In this document: one piece after another, positions 35,677 to 47,083 of the stretch | Layout of the letters: every line of letters begins with the position of its first letter | Numbering within the stretch: the stretch's first letter is position 1 | Assembly (NCBI GenBank): GCA_945872245.1 | Contig: CAMBZB010000001.1 | Coordinates: forward strand, 58,750 to 122,749 | Reading direction: 5' to 3' | DNA length: 64,000 bases | Source: Flavobacterium psychrophilum | Lineage (GTDB): Bacteria; Bacteroidota; Bacteroidia; Flavobacteriales; Flavobacteriaceae | Made by a program: the position numbers and the translations under genes | Notes under the pieces: generated by a model | Database searches by the model: none | Seen by the model: only the letters and a program-made list of their open reading frames with translations | Told to the model about the DNA's origin: nothing

Positions 35677-36525
35677 TTAATTTAATGAAATGGTGTCAAT
35701 CAATCTGATTTTGTTGACGAATACAGCGATAAAAGCACGGTATTTCTTATTTTTGTTTTTTCTTAAACAAGGCAGAAGTGTTGCCTCATCCGCAATTTGA
35801 AAATAGTCTAATGTGAAATGGGGATTTTTTTCAAATGATTTTTGAACCCATTTGGCGACATTTGCAGCACTGTTTGTGGCGAATTTTGCTTTAGCGCCAA
35901 CCAATATTTCGTAAATTAAGGAAGCCTCATGTTTTTCTTCGGATGTTAATAGTTCGTTCCGGGAACTCATGGCTAAATTATTGGCTTCCCTATAAATGGG
36001 ACAGCTTTTGATAGTAACTTTCAAATTGTTTTTTGCCACTAATTTTTTTACAATTTGCAATTGCTGAAAATCTTTTTCTCCAAAATAAGCGTTTGTGGGG
36101 GTTACAATTTCAAAAAGGCGTTTTACAATGGTGCCAACGCCATTGAAATGTCCGGGTCTGAATTTGCCTTCCATTTGGTTTTCCAATCCGTCAAAATCAA
36201 AGAATTGCGAGCTTGGGTTCCCCTCATAGATATCCTCAATAGATGGAGCATATACAATGATTTCAGGGTTTAAATTTTCAATTTTTCTTATATCATCTTC
36301 AAGTGCTCTAGGATATTTTGCTAAATCTTCGGGGTTGTTGAATTGAGTTGGATTTACAAAGATACTCACCACAGTAGTTTCATTTTCTGACAATGATTGT
36401 TGCATCAACGATAGATGACCTTGGTGTAAAGCACCCATAGTCGGGACAAATCCAATGGTGGAATGGCTGGTTTTAGTAGATTTTAAATAATCTATTAAAG
36501 CGGCATTACCATAGAAAATATGCAT
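35677..36525 (-). CDS. panC: Pantoate--beta-alanine ligase
   Basis: Pantothenate synthetase, joining pantoate and beta-alanine with ATP. It shows [15 protein letters not shown] (HxGH), [28 protein letters not shown] [10 protein letters not shown], and MSSRNELL. The ATG at 36525 ([11 protein letters not shown]) is used; the earlier ATG at 36555 overlaps a TAtgTTTG promoter box (36549-36556). That gives 282 residues, normal for PanC. It is divergent from the glycogen-synthase-like gene and cotranscribed with panD. Confidence 0.94.
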   Translation of the reverse strand: MHIFYGNAALIDYLKSTKTSHSTIGFVPTMGALHQGHLSLMQQSLSENETTVVSIFVNPTQFNNPEDLAKYPRALEDDIRKIENLNPEIIVYAPSIEDIYEGNPSSQFFDFDGLENQMEGKFRPGHFNGVGTIVKRLFEIVTPTNAYFGEKDFQQLQIVKKLVAKNNLKVTIKSCPIYREANNLAMSSRNELLTSEEKHEASLIYEILVGAKAKFATNSAANVAKWVQKSFEKNPHFTLDYFQIADEATLLPCLRKNKNKKYRAFIAVFVNKIRLIDTISLN

Positions 36526-36548
36526 GGGTTTTTTATTGAAATTAACTG

Positions 36549-36556
36549 CAAACATA
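36549..36556 (-). promoter_or_regulatory. Bacteroidota -7 box for panCD
   Basis: TATGTTTG on the minus strand, 23 bases before the chosen panC ATG (36525). Confidence 0.55.
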
Positions 36557-36587
36557 ATATTTTAGTCCATAACTGCATAAATTTTCG

Positions 36588-36595
36588 TAATTTTG
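36588..36595 (+). promoter_or_regulatory. Bacteroidota -7 box for the glycogen-synthase-like operon
   Basis: TAATTTTG matches TAnnTTTG, 38 bases before the ATG at 36634 and divergent from the panCD promoter. Confidence 0.55.
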
Positions 36596-36633
36596 CGTGG
36601 TTTTAATTGCCAATTAATCAAGTAATTTACAAT

Positions 36634-37440
36634 ATGGAAGGTAAGAGAATATTATATGTATCATCTGAAGTGGTGCCTTATCTAGCTGAAAATGAGGTGT
36701 CTTCAATGTCATATGAAGCGCCAAAAATGATTAATAATCAGGGTGGGCAATTACGAATTTTCATGCCAAGATATGGAAATATAAATGAAAGAAGGCATCA
36801 ATTGCATGAAGTAATTCGTCTTTCAGGGATGAATTTGGTAGTCAATGACTTGGATATGCCTTTAATTATAAAAGTGGCTTCCATTCCAAAAGAAAGAATA
36901 CAAGTTTACTTTATTGACAACGACGAATATTTTAAACGCAAAGCCACTTTTACCGATGAAGAAGGCGCTTTGTTTCCTGATAATGATGAGCGAGCGATTT
37001 TCTTTGCAAAAGGTGTTGTCGAAACCGTGAAAAAACTCAATTGGGTACCAGATATTATTCATGTTCACGGATGGATGGCAGCTATGTTGCCTATTTACAT
37101 GAAACATTATTACAAAAATGAAGCTTTGTTTTCAGAAACAAAGATTGTTACTTCCGTTTACAGCCAGTCTTTTGAAGGGACTCTGAATATAGAAATGATT
37201 AATAAGGTGTTGTTTGACGGTATTCCCAATGAGGCGATTCTAGATCTTAAAAACCCTGATTACGAAAGTATCATGAAAGCAACGATCAATCATTCGGATG
37301 CCGTTATAATTGCCTCAGATGATGTGTCTTCAAGTTTAACAAAATTTATAGAATCTACAGGCAAACCTTTTTTACCTTTCATGCCGAAAGAAAAATTCGC
37401 CGAAGCATATACCAATTTCTATAAAAACAGTGTTCTATAA
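36634..37440 (+). CDS. Glycogen/starch synthase-like protein, N-terminal GT5 domain only
   Basis: The 268 residues align with the N-terminal Rossmann half of GT5 glycogen synthases (ILYVSSEVVPYL, IFMPRYGNINER, PDIIHVHGWMAAMLP). Two things differ from an active enzyme: the C-terminal GT-B half is absent, and the ADP-glucose-binding K-x-G-G-L motif after the first strand is replaced by ENEVSS. It is therefore probably non-catalytic or regulatory. The ATG at 36634 is preferred over an upstream TTG at 36607. First gene of a run with the DUF4270 lipoprotein and glmS, a context that hints at an envelope-sugar role. Confidence 0.82.
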   Translation: MEGKRILYVSSEVVPYLAENEVSSMSYEAPKMINNQGGQLRIFMPRYGNINERRHQLHEVIRLSGMNLVVNDLDMPLIIKVASIPKERIQVYFIDNDEYFKRKATFTDEEGALFPDNDERAIFFAKGVVETVKKLNWVPDIIHVHGWMAAMLPIYMKHYYKNEALFSETKIVTSVYSQSFEGTLNIEMINKVLFDGIPNEAILDLKNPDYESIMKATINHSDAVIIASDDVSSSLTKFIESTGKPFLPFMPKEKFAEAYTNFYKNSVL

Positions 37441-37462
37441 ATTAAAATTCTCCCTTTTAAAC

Positions 37463-39091
37463 ATGTACAATAAATCTTTTTTTAAGCAAATTCTATTCGT
37501 TGCAACTGTCATTTTTTTTGCTTCCTGTGATAAAGATTATAATGAAATAGGGGCTGATTTAATTGGCGTAAATCATTTTGATTTTAAAAATGATGCGTTT
37601 AGTGTTGTTGCCTATAATCAAAAAATCGGGCCTGTACAATCTGATAATCTTCCTGTGAATGCTTTAGGAATTTATGACAATCCTGCTTTTGGTAAAACAA
37701 CGGCCAGTTTTGCGACACAAGTATCATTGTCATCTTTAAATCCAACCATTGGAGCAAATCCGGTGGTAGAAAGTGCTGTTTTGACCATTCCCTATTATAG
37801 TACTTTGAAATCAACAAATACCGATGGAAGTCATGTTTACGAACTGGATTCTATATATGGAGTTAGTGGTTCAAAAATCAAACTAAGCATCTATGAATCG
37901 GGCTATTTTATGCGGGATTTAGATCCTGTCGGAGGTTTTCAAAACACACAAAAATATTACACCAATCAAGCTGATTTTGACAATCTTAAAATCGGGAATC
38001 GTTTAAATGATTTTGCAAGCACTGAAAAAGAACAAAATGATAAGTTTTTCTTCGATTCGGCTGAACATGTGGTTACAAGTACCGATGCCACCACGAGTGT
38101 AGTTACAACCACGCGAACGGCTCCTGGGATGCAATTAAATTTGAACACCAGTTTTTTTGATTCAAAAATAGTGCATGCGGCAGCTGCAAAATTGGCTACA
38201 AACGAGGCTTTCAAAGAATATTTCAGAGGTTTGTATTTTAAAGTGGAAAATTCGGGGAGTGATTCCGGAAGATTGGCCATGATGAATTTTGCCAAAGGAG
38301 TAATTACCATTAAATATAAAGAAGATCTTGTTACAACTACAACTGTGAATGGTGAGACTACTTCCACAACAACAAGAGTTGATAAATCTATAATTCTTAA
38401 CTTGAGTGGAAACACCGTAAGTTTGTTGGAACAATCCAATACAGATCCGGCATATTCTTCAGCCATAAGTTCAGCAAATACATCTCTTGGGGATGAAAAA
38501 TTGTACCTAAAAGGAGGCGAGGGTTCTATGGCTGTAATTAGTCTTTTTGGCGCAGATAATTTTGGAGCTGATGGACTAACGGGAAGTCCTAATAGCGTGG
38601 CTGATGAATTGGATATTATTCGAAAAAAGGGTTGGTTAATTAATGAGGCAAATCTTGTGTTCAATATCGATGCCAATGCAATGGGAGATAGTCCCAAGCC
38701 TCAACGAATTTATTTATACGATATGACTAATAAAGTTCCTATATCCGATTATTTTAGCGATATTACTTCAGGCACTACTTCTAAAAATGGCAAATTAATA
38801 TTTGACGGGATTCTAAATAAAACAAAGTCAACCTATACGATCAGAATTACCAATCATATTAGAAATCTCATCAATGATGCTAAAAAAAACAATGTGAAAT
38901 TAGGGGTTGTGGTTACGGAAGATATAAATACTACCGCTTTCAGTGAATTTAAAGATAAAAATGGTTTTGCTCCAAAAGCAAGTGTTATGAATCCTTTGGG
39001 GACAATTTTATTTGGAAATAACCTTCCTATTGGAGATCCTAATTATGACAAAAAATTAAAACTTGAAATTTACTATACAAAACCTAATTAA
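37463..39091 (+). CDS. DUF4270 domain-containing lipoprotein
   Basis: A 542-residue secreted lipoprotein typical of Bacteroidota. The signal peptide ends in a lipobox FFASC with C22 lipidated. The body is beta-rich with segments such as DNPAFGKTTASFATQVSL and ESAVLTIPYYS. A frame open from GTG 37430 overlaps the previous gene and would bury the signal peptide, so the ATG at 37463 is used. The function of DUF4270 is unknown. It lies 22 bases after the glycogen-synthase-like gene and 9 bases before glmS, so is very probably in an operon. Confidence 0.9.
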   Translation: MYNKSFFKQILFVATVIFFASCDKDYNEIGADLIGVNHFDFKNDAFSVVAYNQKIGPVQSDNLPVNALGIYDNPAFGKTTASFATQVSLSSLNPTIGANPVVESAVLTIPYYSTLKSTNTDGSHVYELDSIYGVSGSKIKLSIYESGYFMRDLDPVGGFQNTQKYYTNQADFDNLKIGNRLNDFASTEKEQNDKFFFDSAEHVVTSTDATTSVVTTTRTAPGMQLNLNTSFFDSKIVHAAAAKLATNEAFKEYFRGLYFKVENSGSDSGRLAMMNFAKGVITIKYKEDLVTTTTVNGETTSTTTRVDKSIILNLSGNTVSLLEQSNTDPAYSSAISSANTSLGDEKLYLKGGEGSMAVISLFGADNFGADGLTGSPNSVADELDIIRKKGWLINEANLVFNIDANAMGDSPKPQRIYLYDMTNKVPISDYFSDITSGTTSKNGKLIFDGILNKTKSTYTIRITNHIRNLINDAKKNNVKLGVVVTEDINTTAFSEFKDKNGFAPKASVMNPLGTILFGNNLPIGDPNYDKKLKLEIYYTKPN

Positions 39092-39100
39092 CTCAAAATT

Positions 39101-40945
39101 ATGTGTGGAATTGTTGGATATATCGGTTACAGAGAAGCGTATCCTATTGTTATAAAAGGATTAAAAAGACTCGAATACAGAGGATATGATAGTGCGGGTG
39201 TCATGCTATATGACAGAAACGACATCACGCTTTCTAAAACAAAAGGAAAGGTTTCAGACCTTGAAGAGAAGTCCAAAGAAATTGCTACTAGCGGAACTAT
39301 TGGTATAGGGCACACTCGTTGGGCAACTCATGGAGTCCCAAACGATGTGAATTCCCATCCACATCTTTCCAATTCCGGAGATTTGGCAATAATTCATAAC
39401 GGAATTATTGAAAACTATGCACCGCTTAAAAAGGAATTACTAAAAAGAGGGTATGTTTTTCACTCTGATACCGACACCGAAGTATTGGTCAATCTTATCG
39501 AAGAAATTCAAATAAAAGAAAAACTAAAACTGGGGAAGGCAGTTCAAATGGCCTTAAATCAAGTGGTAGGCGCCTACGCTATAGCGGTTTTTGATAAAAA
39601 AAACCCAGACGAAATAGTGGTTGCCCGATTGGGAAGTCCATTGGCAATAGGTATTGGCGAAGGAGAATATTTCATAGCATCCGATGCTTCGCCATTTATA
39701 GAATACACTTCAAATGCCGTTTACCTAGAAGACGGTGAAATGGCAAATATTAGGCTGCACAAACCCATTAAAGTTCGGAAAATAAAAGATGACTCTTTGG
39801 TTGATCCTTACATCCAAGAACTCCAAATGAATTTGGAGCAGATTGAAAAAGGGGGTTATGACCACTTTATGTTGAAAGAGATTTATGAACAGCCTAGCGT
39901 TATAACAGACACCTACCGTGGCAGACTTCATGCCAACGAAGGGATAATTAAAATGTCAGGAATTGAGGATAATTTAGAGAAATTTCTGCATGCCGATAGA
40001 ATCATCATTATTGCTTGTGGTACTTCTTGGCACGCCGGTTTGGTTGCAGAATATATTATTGAAGAATTTGCTCGAATTCCTGTTGAGGTTGAATATGCAT
40101 CGGAGTTTAGATACAGAAACCCGATAATAAGCAGTAAAGATGTTGTAATAGCCATCTCACAATCCGGTGAAACAGCTGATACTATGGCAGCCATAAAATT
40201 AGCCAAAGAAAAAGGAGCCTTTGTTTTTGGGGTATGTAATGTAGTGGGCTCATCTATTTCGAGGGAAAGCCATGCAGGAGCTTATACCCATGCTGGTCCC
40301 GAAATAGGAGTGGCATCCACCAAAGCGTTTACTACTCAAATTACAGTTTTAACTATGATGGCTTTGCGATTGGCACAAGCCAAAGGAACGTTATCAAATA
40401 CTGATTTGCACAAGTACTTACAAGAGTTGGAAATCATTCCAGAAAAAGTTAAAGGGGCTTTGGAAACCAACGATAAAGCAAAAGAAATTGCCGCCATTTT
40501 CAAAGATTCACATAATTGCCTGTATTTGGGCAGAGGGTATAACTTTCCTGTTGCTCTAGAAGGCGCCTTGAAACTCAAAGAAATATCCTATATTCATGCA
40601 GAGGGGTACCCCGCAGCAGAAATGAAGCACGGTCCAATCGCCTTGATTGACGAACGTATGCCCGTAGTTGTTATTGCCCCAAAGCAAGGACATTATGACA
40701 AAATAGTGAGTAACATTCAGGAAATTAAATCCCGTAGCGGAATAATTGTCGCCGTGGTAACCAAAGGCGATACACAAGTTCGCGAATTGGCGGATTATAT
40801 CATCGAAATTCCCGAAACTTCAGATGCTTTGTCCCCTTTGATAACCACCATTCCTTTGCAATTGTTGTCCTACCACATAGCGGTAATGAGAGGGTGTAAT
40901 GTGGATCAACCTAGAAATTTGGCAAAATCAGTCACGGTGGAATAA
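39101..40945 (+). CDS. glmS: Glutamine--fructose-6-phosphate aminotransferase (isomerising)
   Basis: First committed step of UDP-GlcNAc synthesis for peptidoglycan and surface glycans. The N-terminal Ntn domain starts MCGIVGYIG, with Cys2 as the nucleophile after Met removal, and has RGYDSAG and HTRWATHG. Two SIS domains follow (CGTSWHAGLVAEYI, ISQSGETADT; YLGRGYNFPVALEGALKLKE), and the C-terminus ends NLAKSVTVE as usual. 614 residues. No glmS riboswitch is expected or seen in the 9-base gap. A strong terminator follows. Confidence 0.97.
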   Translation: MCGIVGYIGYREAYPIVIKGLKRLEYRGYDSAGVMLYDRNDITLSKTKGKVSDLEEKSKEIATSGTIGIGHTRWATHGVPNDVNSHPHLSNSGDLAIIHNGIIENYAPLKKELLKRGYVFHSDTDTEVLVNLIEEIQIKEKLKLGKAVQMALNQVVGAYAIAVFDKKNPDEIVVARLGSPLAIGIGEGEYFIASDASPFIEYTSNAVYLEDGEMANIRLHKPIKVRKIKDDSLVDPYIQELQMNLEQIEKGGYDHFMLKEIYEQPSVITDTYRGRLHANEGIIKMSGIEDNLEKFLHADRIIIIACGTSWHAGLVAEYIIEEFARIPVEVEYASEFRYRNPIISSKDVVIAISQSGETADTMAAIKLAKEKGAFVFGVCNVVGSSISRESHAGAYTHAGPEIGVASTKAFTTQITVLTMMALRLAQAKGTLSNTDLHKYLQELEIIPEKVKGALETNDKAKEIAAIFKDSHNCLYLGRGYNFPVALEGALKLKEISYIHAEGYPAAEMKHGPIALIDERMPVVVIAPKQGHYDKIVSNIQEIKSRSGIIVAVVTKGDTQVRELADYIIEIPETSDALSPLITTIPLQLLSYHIAVMRGCNVDQPRNLAKSVTVE

Positions 40946-40969
40946 TAGAATTTCAGTACATATTTTATC

Positions 40970-40999
40970 AAAAGCGAGGTTTTTTCCTCGCTTTTTTTT
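40970..40999 (+). terminator. Rho-independent terminator after glmS
   Basis: AAAGCGAGG (40971-40979), loop TTTTTT, CCTCGCTTT (40986-40994) and a T-run. Perfect 9-bp stem. Confidence 0.93.
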
Positions 41000-41055
41000 G
41001 TTAATCTAAATAATATTTGTACTTTAGACGGAATTAACCAAAAAATTTTAACCAA

Positions 41056-43683
41056 ATGAGAACGTATTTACTTATTTTATCTTTGTTTTTTTGCAGCATT
41101 ACTTTTGCTCAAAAAAAAGTTTTAGATTCTATTAAAGAAACACAACTAGATGAGATTGTTGTTTCTGCCTCTAGGACTCCAGAGCGAGTTAGAGAATCCC
41201 CAGTAACTATTGAAAGATTTACCATAAAAGATGTAAAAAAGGCTGCAGCTCCTTCTTTTTATGATGGCTTGGAAAATCTAAAAGAAGTTCAGATGAACAC
41301 TAGCAGTTTGTCTTTTAAGTCCATAAATACACGTGGTTTTGCCACCGTAGCGAATACCCGTTTCATGCAATTGGTGGATGGAATGGACAATTCCTCTCCA
41401 TTGTTAAACTTTGTTTTAGGAAATCTTATTGGGGTTTCAGAATTAGATGTGCAGAGTGTAGAATTACTTCCGGGAGCCTCCTCTGCTCTTTATGGCGCGA
41501 ACGCCTTTAATGGCATATTATTTATGAATAGTCAAAGCCCTTTTACAAATCAGGGAATTACTGCTTATGCAAAATATGGAAATACAAGTCAAAAAGCGGC
41601 TGGAACAAATGATTTTGTCGATTATGGTGTTAGAATGGCTAATGTTTTTTCACCACATTTTGCTGCCAAAGCCAACTTTACTTTTATGAAAGGAACCGAT
41701 TGGTACGCTACTAATTATGATGGTATAAATAAAAGTGGTGATGAGGTTAAAGGAGTAAACAGAACCGACCCTAGCTACAACGGTATCAACGTTTACGGAG
41801 ACGAAGCTTTTTTAAATATTAAAAACAGAAATGCTTTTGGTTCTTCGGCATACAATCTTTTGCCAAATATTGACATTTCACGAACAGGGTATAACGAAAC
41901 AGATCTAACAGAAAGTTTGGTGAAAAATGCCAAAATTGATTTCTCATTACACTTTAAGCCATGGGCAAATACAGAAAAACTAAAAGAGGTAGAAATTATT
42001 TGGCAATCTAAATTTGGTTTTGGAAATTCAATCTATCAAGGCGCTAGTAGATATAACTTGAATGGGTTTTTTATGCAACAACATAAATTAGAATTTAAAG
42101 GAAAGAATTTCTTTGTTAGAGGATATACCACTACTGAAGATGGTGGAAAATCATACGACATGACTTTTGCCGCATTAAACATCAATAGAGCATGGAAATC
42201 AGATGCTCAATGGTTTGGAGATTATGGTGGAGCCTATGGGGCTGCTACCTTAGGCTTAGTACCAGGTGTTGGATCTACTCCTGCAGAAGCTCATGCCTAT
42301 GCGAGAAGTAAAGCCGATACAGGAAGATATTTGCCTGGAACACCAGAATTTAAAGCCGCGTTTAACAAAGTAATTGCCGATCCAGATGTATTAACGGGAT
42401 CGAAGTTAGTGGACAACTCTCATATTTATCATTCAGATGCCAATTATAATTTTAGAGATATATTTAAACCAGCTGAAATTCAAATAGGAGGTTCTTACAG
42501 ACTCTATGATTTGAACTCTTTTGGTAGAATTTATACCGATGAAATAAGTCCCATAAAATATAATGAGTATGGACTTTATACCCAAGTTCAGAAAAAGTTA
42601 ATGGATGATAAATTAAAACTAACGGGTTCTATCCGATATGACAAAGCCAAAAACTTTGACGGGAATTATTCTCCAAGAGTATCATTTGTGTACGCTGCGG
42701 GGCAACAAAAAAACCATAATTTTAGAGGTTCGTTTCAAACAGGTTTCCGAAATCCGTCTACTCAGGATCAATATATAGGATTTGATATTGGAAGTAGAGT
42801 GTTAATTGGATCAGCTCCTGACAACTTAAATCGATATTCTGAAACCTTACCAATATCTGTTGCCGGCGGTGGAGGCACTACAACATTAAATGGGAATAGT
42901 GCTTATTACAACTCCTTTACAGAAAGATCCTATTTTGCATTTGATGCAGCTTACAGATCAGGTCCTCCTTCTGGATTAGCCAATGCGGCTGCTTTATTGG
43001 TAAAAGCTAATGCACCTTTAGTAAAACCAGAACAAGTAAAAGCATTTGATTTAGGATACAGAGGAAATATTAAAGGATTTGCCTTAGATATTAATGGATA
43101 TTACAACATCTACAATGATTTTATTGGAGGATTTAATGTAGTAACTCCTTTTTATGGTACTGCCGAGACCAATCCAAATATTATGACAAATACTTCAGCT
43201 ACCGCTCTTGTCAACAGAGACATTAGAACTTTTCAGGTATATACAAATACTAGTCTTGTTGTAAAATCGCTTGGATTTGGCTTGGGATTATCCAAAAAAG
43301 TATACGAAAACTTCGAACTTAGTGCAAACTACAATTATTCCCAGTTTGATTTTGATCAGGCTGAAGACCCAGATTTTGAAGCCTATTTTAACACGCCTAA
43401 ACATAGAGTTAAAGCGACTTTAGGGAATGATAAATTATTCAAAAACTTTGGCGCTTCTGTTAGCGGAAGATGGAATTCAGAATATGTTTGGGAATCTACT
43501 TTTGCAGACGGTATGATTGAATCAGCCACTGTTATTGACGTACAAGCCAATTATAGTTTAGCTAACTTAAAATCAATTATAAAAATAGGAGCTACCAATA
43601 TAGGCGGAAAAGAATACGGACAAGTATTAGGAGCAGGACTTATTGGTCAACAATATTTCGTTTCTTGGACAGTTACCCCTTAA
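41056..43683 (+). CDS. TonB-dependent outer-membrane receptor
   Basis: An 875-residue receptor. The signal peptide ends near residue 18 (SITFAQ). A TonB box-like EIVVSAS leads into the plug (about 35-165, with SINTRGFATVANTRFMQLVDG, ELLPGASSALYGANAFNG), then a 22-strand-type beta barrel to a C-terminus ending in aromatic/hydrophobic QQYFVSWTVTP. There is no N-terminal carboxypeptidase-like domain and no SusD partner. The adjacent GDSL lipoprotein 31 bases downstream is likely the surface partner. Substrate unknown; an esterified lipid or glycolipid is a guess from the partner. Confidence 0.92.
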   Translation: MRTYLLILSLFFCSITFAQKKVLDSIKETQLDEIVVSASRTPERVRESPVTIERFTIKDVKKAAAPSFYDGLENLKEVQMNTSSLSFKSINTRGFATVANTRFMQLVDGMDNSSPLLNFVLGNLIGVSELDVQSVELLPGASSALYGANAFNGILFMNSQSPFTNQGITAYAKYGNTSQKAAGTNDFVDYGVRMANVFSPHFAAKANFTFMKGTDWYATNYDGINKSGDEVKGVNRTDPSYNGINVYGDEAFLNIKNRNAFGSSAYNLLPNIDISRTGYNETDLTESLVKNAKIDFSLHFKPWANTEKLKEVEIIWQSKFGFGNSIYQGASRYNLNGFFMQQHKLEFKGKNFFVRGYTTTEDGGKSYDMTFAALNINRAWKSDAQWFGDYGGAYGAATLGLVPGVGSTPAEAHAYARSKADTGRYLPGTPEFKAAFNKVIADPDVLTGSKLVDNSHIYHSDANYNFRDIFKPAEIQIGGSYRLYDLNSFGRIYTDEISPIKYNEYGLYTQVQKKLMDDKLKLTGSIRYDKAKNFDGNYSPRVSFVYAAGQQKNHNFRGSFQTGFRNPSTQDQYIGFDIGSRVLIGSAPDNLNRYSETLPISVAGGGGTTTLNGNSAYYNSFTERSYFAFDAAYRSGPPSGLANAAALLVKANAPLVKPEQVKAFDLGYRGNIKGFALDINGYYNIYNDFIGGFNVVTPFYGTAETNPNIMTNTSATALVNRDIRTFQVYTNTSLVVKSLGFGLGLSKKVYENFELSANYNYSQFDFDQAEDPDFEAYFNTPKHRVKATLGNDKLFKNFGASVSGRWNSEYVWESTFADGMIESATVIDVQANYSLANLKSIIKIGATNIGGKEYGQVLGAGLIGQQYFVSWTVTP

Positions 43684-43714
43684 GTAAACCAATAATAATT
43701 TAAATTTAAATATC

Positions 43715-45253
43715 ATGATAAAAAATATAAAATGGCTATTCTTGGTTTCGTTAACCTTTATAGCTTGTAATGATGACGAAATAGTTACTTACGACACAGC
43801 AGATGGCTTACCATTAACAGCAGGTAATGCCGATTTTTCAAACTATGTAGCCTTAGGAGATTCTTTTGCAGCGGGGTATTCAGATGGGGCTTTATTTATT
43901 GAAGGTCAAAAAGGGGCCTATCCCAATATTTTAGCGCAACAGTTTGCTCTTGTTGGTGGAGGTATATTTACAACTCCGTTGATGTCGGACAATAATGGTG
44001 GATTGTTGCTAGGTCCAATCCAAATTCAGTCACCAAGATTATATTTTAATGGTTCGGCTCCAGTTCGAGTTTCAGACCTACCCACCACTCAACTTGCAAC
44101 TCACCTAACAGGGTCTTTTAATAATCTGGGTGTGCCAGGTGCTAAAAGTTATCACTTATTATATCCAGGATACGGAAATACTTCAAATGTTTCCTTAGGA
44201 ACAGCAAGCCCTTATTTTTCCCGCTTCTCATCCAGCACAGGAACAACTGTTTTAGCAGACGCATTAAGTCAATCACCAACTTTCTTTTCACTTTGGATTG
44301 GTGGTAATGACGTATTAGGATATGCTACTACTGGTGGAGATGGGACTGACCCTATCACACCAACTGTTACATTTAGTAATGCTTATAATGCTTTAACCTC
44401 TCAACTTGCTGCAAGCGGAAGAAAAGGGGTTGTTGCAAATTTACCCTATGTTACTACATTACCTTATTTTAAAACGGTACCCCACAACCCGTTAACATCT
44501 TCTGTTTTAGGAAAAGGAAGCACAGCTGTTGGAGATGCTACGATTTCTGCTTTAAACACTCAATTATATGGGCCACTAAAACAAGTCTTGACCGCTTTTG
44601 GCGCTGGAAGCAGGCTTAATTTATTGTCCGCCACCGGAGGAAATCCTTTGTTAATAAAAGACGAATCTTTGCCAAATTTAGCAGCACAATTGACAGCCGC
44701 TTTTACACCATCATTAGGGGCTGGGACTGCAGCTGTCTATGGAGCCATTTTTGGGCAAGCTAGACAAGCTACTTCTTCTGATTTAATATTGTTGCCAACT
44801 CAATCTGAAATAGGCACAGCTCCAACTGCTCTGAATTCTGGACTAGGGATTGCACCTGCTGAACCTTTAAATAAATTTGGCATTACTTTCCCATTACAAG
44901 ATAGTGCTGTTTTAATCCCAACCGAAATTTTGGATCTTCAAACAGCTACCGATGCTTTCAATTCAATTATTCAAGCTGCTGCAACAGCAAATGATTTGGC
45001 TTTTGTAGATGCTAAAGCAGTAATGGACGAATTATCAACTACCGGAATTACAGCCAATAATTTTACATTAAATGCCTCATTAGTTACAGGAGGAGCATTT
45101 TCTCTCGATGGGATTCATCCAAGTCCAAGAGGCTATGCCTTAATTGCAAATAAATTTATTAAAGCGATTAATGCCAAATATGGCTCTAATTTAAAAGGTG
45201 TTAATTTGGGCGATTATAGAATATTATTCCCTAGAAACGCGGCTGATTTTTAA
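43715..45253 (+). CDS. SGNH/GDSL hydrolase lipoprotein
   Basis: A 512-residue lipoprotein esterase. The lipobox is TFIAC with C18 lipidated, followed by acidic NDDE, which resembles the Flavobacteriia surface-export signal. Catalytic blocks: VALGDSFAAGYSDG with the nucleophile Ser, an oxyanion Gly in NNLGVPGAKSYH, the block III Asn in WIGGNDVLGY, and the Asp-His pair in DGIHPSPRG. The gene directly follows the TonB receptor and ends in a terminator, so it is the second gene of a two-gene operon. Likely a surface lipase or esterase feeding the receptor. Confidence 0.9.
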   Translation: MIKNIKWLFLVSLTFIACNDDEIVTYDTADGLPLTAGNADFSNYVALGDSFAAGYSDGALFIEGQKGAYPNILAQQFALVGGGIFTTPLMSDNNGGLLLGPIQIQSPRLYFNGSAPVRVSDLPTTQLATHLTGSFNNLGVPGAKSYHLLYPGYGNTSNVSLGTASPYFSRFSSSTGTTVLADALSQSPTFFSLWIGGNDVLGYATTGGDGTDPITPTVTFSNAYNALTSQLAASGRKGVVANLPYVTTLPYFKTVPHNPLTSSVLGKGSTAVGDATISALNTQLYGPLKQVLTAFGAGSRLNLLSATGGNPLLIKDESLPNLAAQLTAAFTPSLGAGTAAVYGAIFGQARQATSSDLILLPTQSEIGTAPTALNSGLGIAPAEPLNKFGITFPLQDSAVLIPTEILDLQTATDAFNSIIQAAATANDLAFVDAKAVMDELSTTGITANNFTLNASLVTGGAFSLDGIHPSPRGYALIANKFIKAINAKYGSNLKGVNLGDYRILFPRNAADF

Positions 45254-45276
45254 AAATTAGCAGCTACACTCAAATC

Positions 45277-45309
45277 AAAAACCAATTCCTTAAATGGAGT
45301 TGGTTTTTT
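45277..45309 (+). terminator. Rho-independent terminator after the GDSL lipoprotein
   Basis: AAAAACCAA (45277-45285) pairs with TTGGTTTTT (45300-45308), with inner TCC/GGA pairing around TTAAAT. Confidence 0.88.
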
Positions 45310-45390
45310 GCTTTATAAGCACTTTTCTTGATTTAGTTCCTGTTTGCAAACAATCCTTTAAAAACCACTTCATTTTTTATAAAAAAAGTA

Positions 45391-45421
45391 TTGATTTTTA
45401 TATTTTAAAAAATTACCTTTG
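45391..45421 (+). promoter_or_regulatory. Full Bacteroidota promoter of atpDC
   Basis: TTG (45391-45393), 20-base spacer, then TACCTTTG (45414-45421), matching TTG-N17-23-TAnnTTTG. Leader of about 75 bases to the atpD ATG. Confidence 0.85.
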
Positions 45422-45501
45422 CGCACTGAAAAAGCATTCAGTCGAAAAGTTTCGATTTGGTGTACTTCATAAATCGGAATAGCTATTTAATAAATACATA
45501 A

Positions 45502-47016
<1,515 letters not shown>

Positions 47017-47019
47017 CAA

Positions 47020-47083
47020 TTAACAATGGATAATTAACAATTGACAACTCTAAAATTATCAATTATCAATTATCAATTAAAGT
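47020..47083. repeat. Heptad AATTATC repeat between atpD and atpC
   Basis: Three tandem AATTATC units plus flanking imperfect inverted TAATTAACAATTGACAA sequence fill most of the 67-base gap between atpD and atpC. Confidence 0.7.

Noticed and set aside
37966..38697. 243-residue open frame on the minus strand
   Set aside because: It lies wholly inside the DUF4270 gene, which has a clear signal peptide and family pattern; the antisense translation shows no recognisable domain.
39092..39100. glmS ribozyme/riboswitch upstream of glmS
   Set aside because: Only 9 bases separate DUF4270 and glmS, and no ribozyme core is present; this element is a Firmicutes feature.
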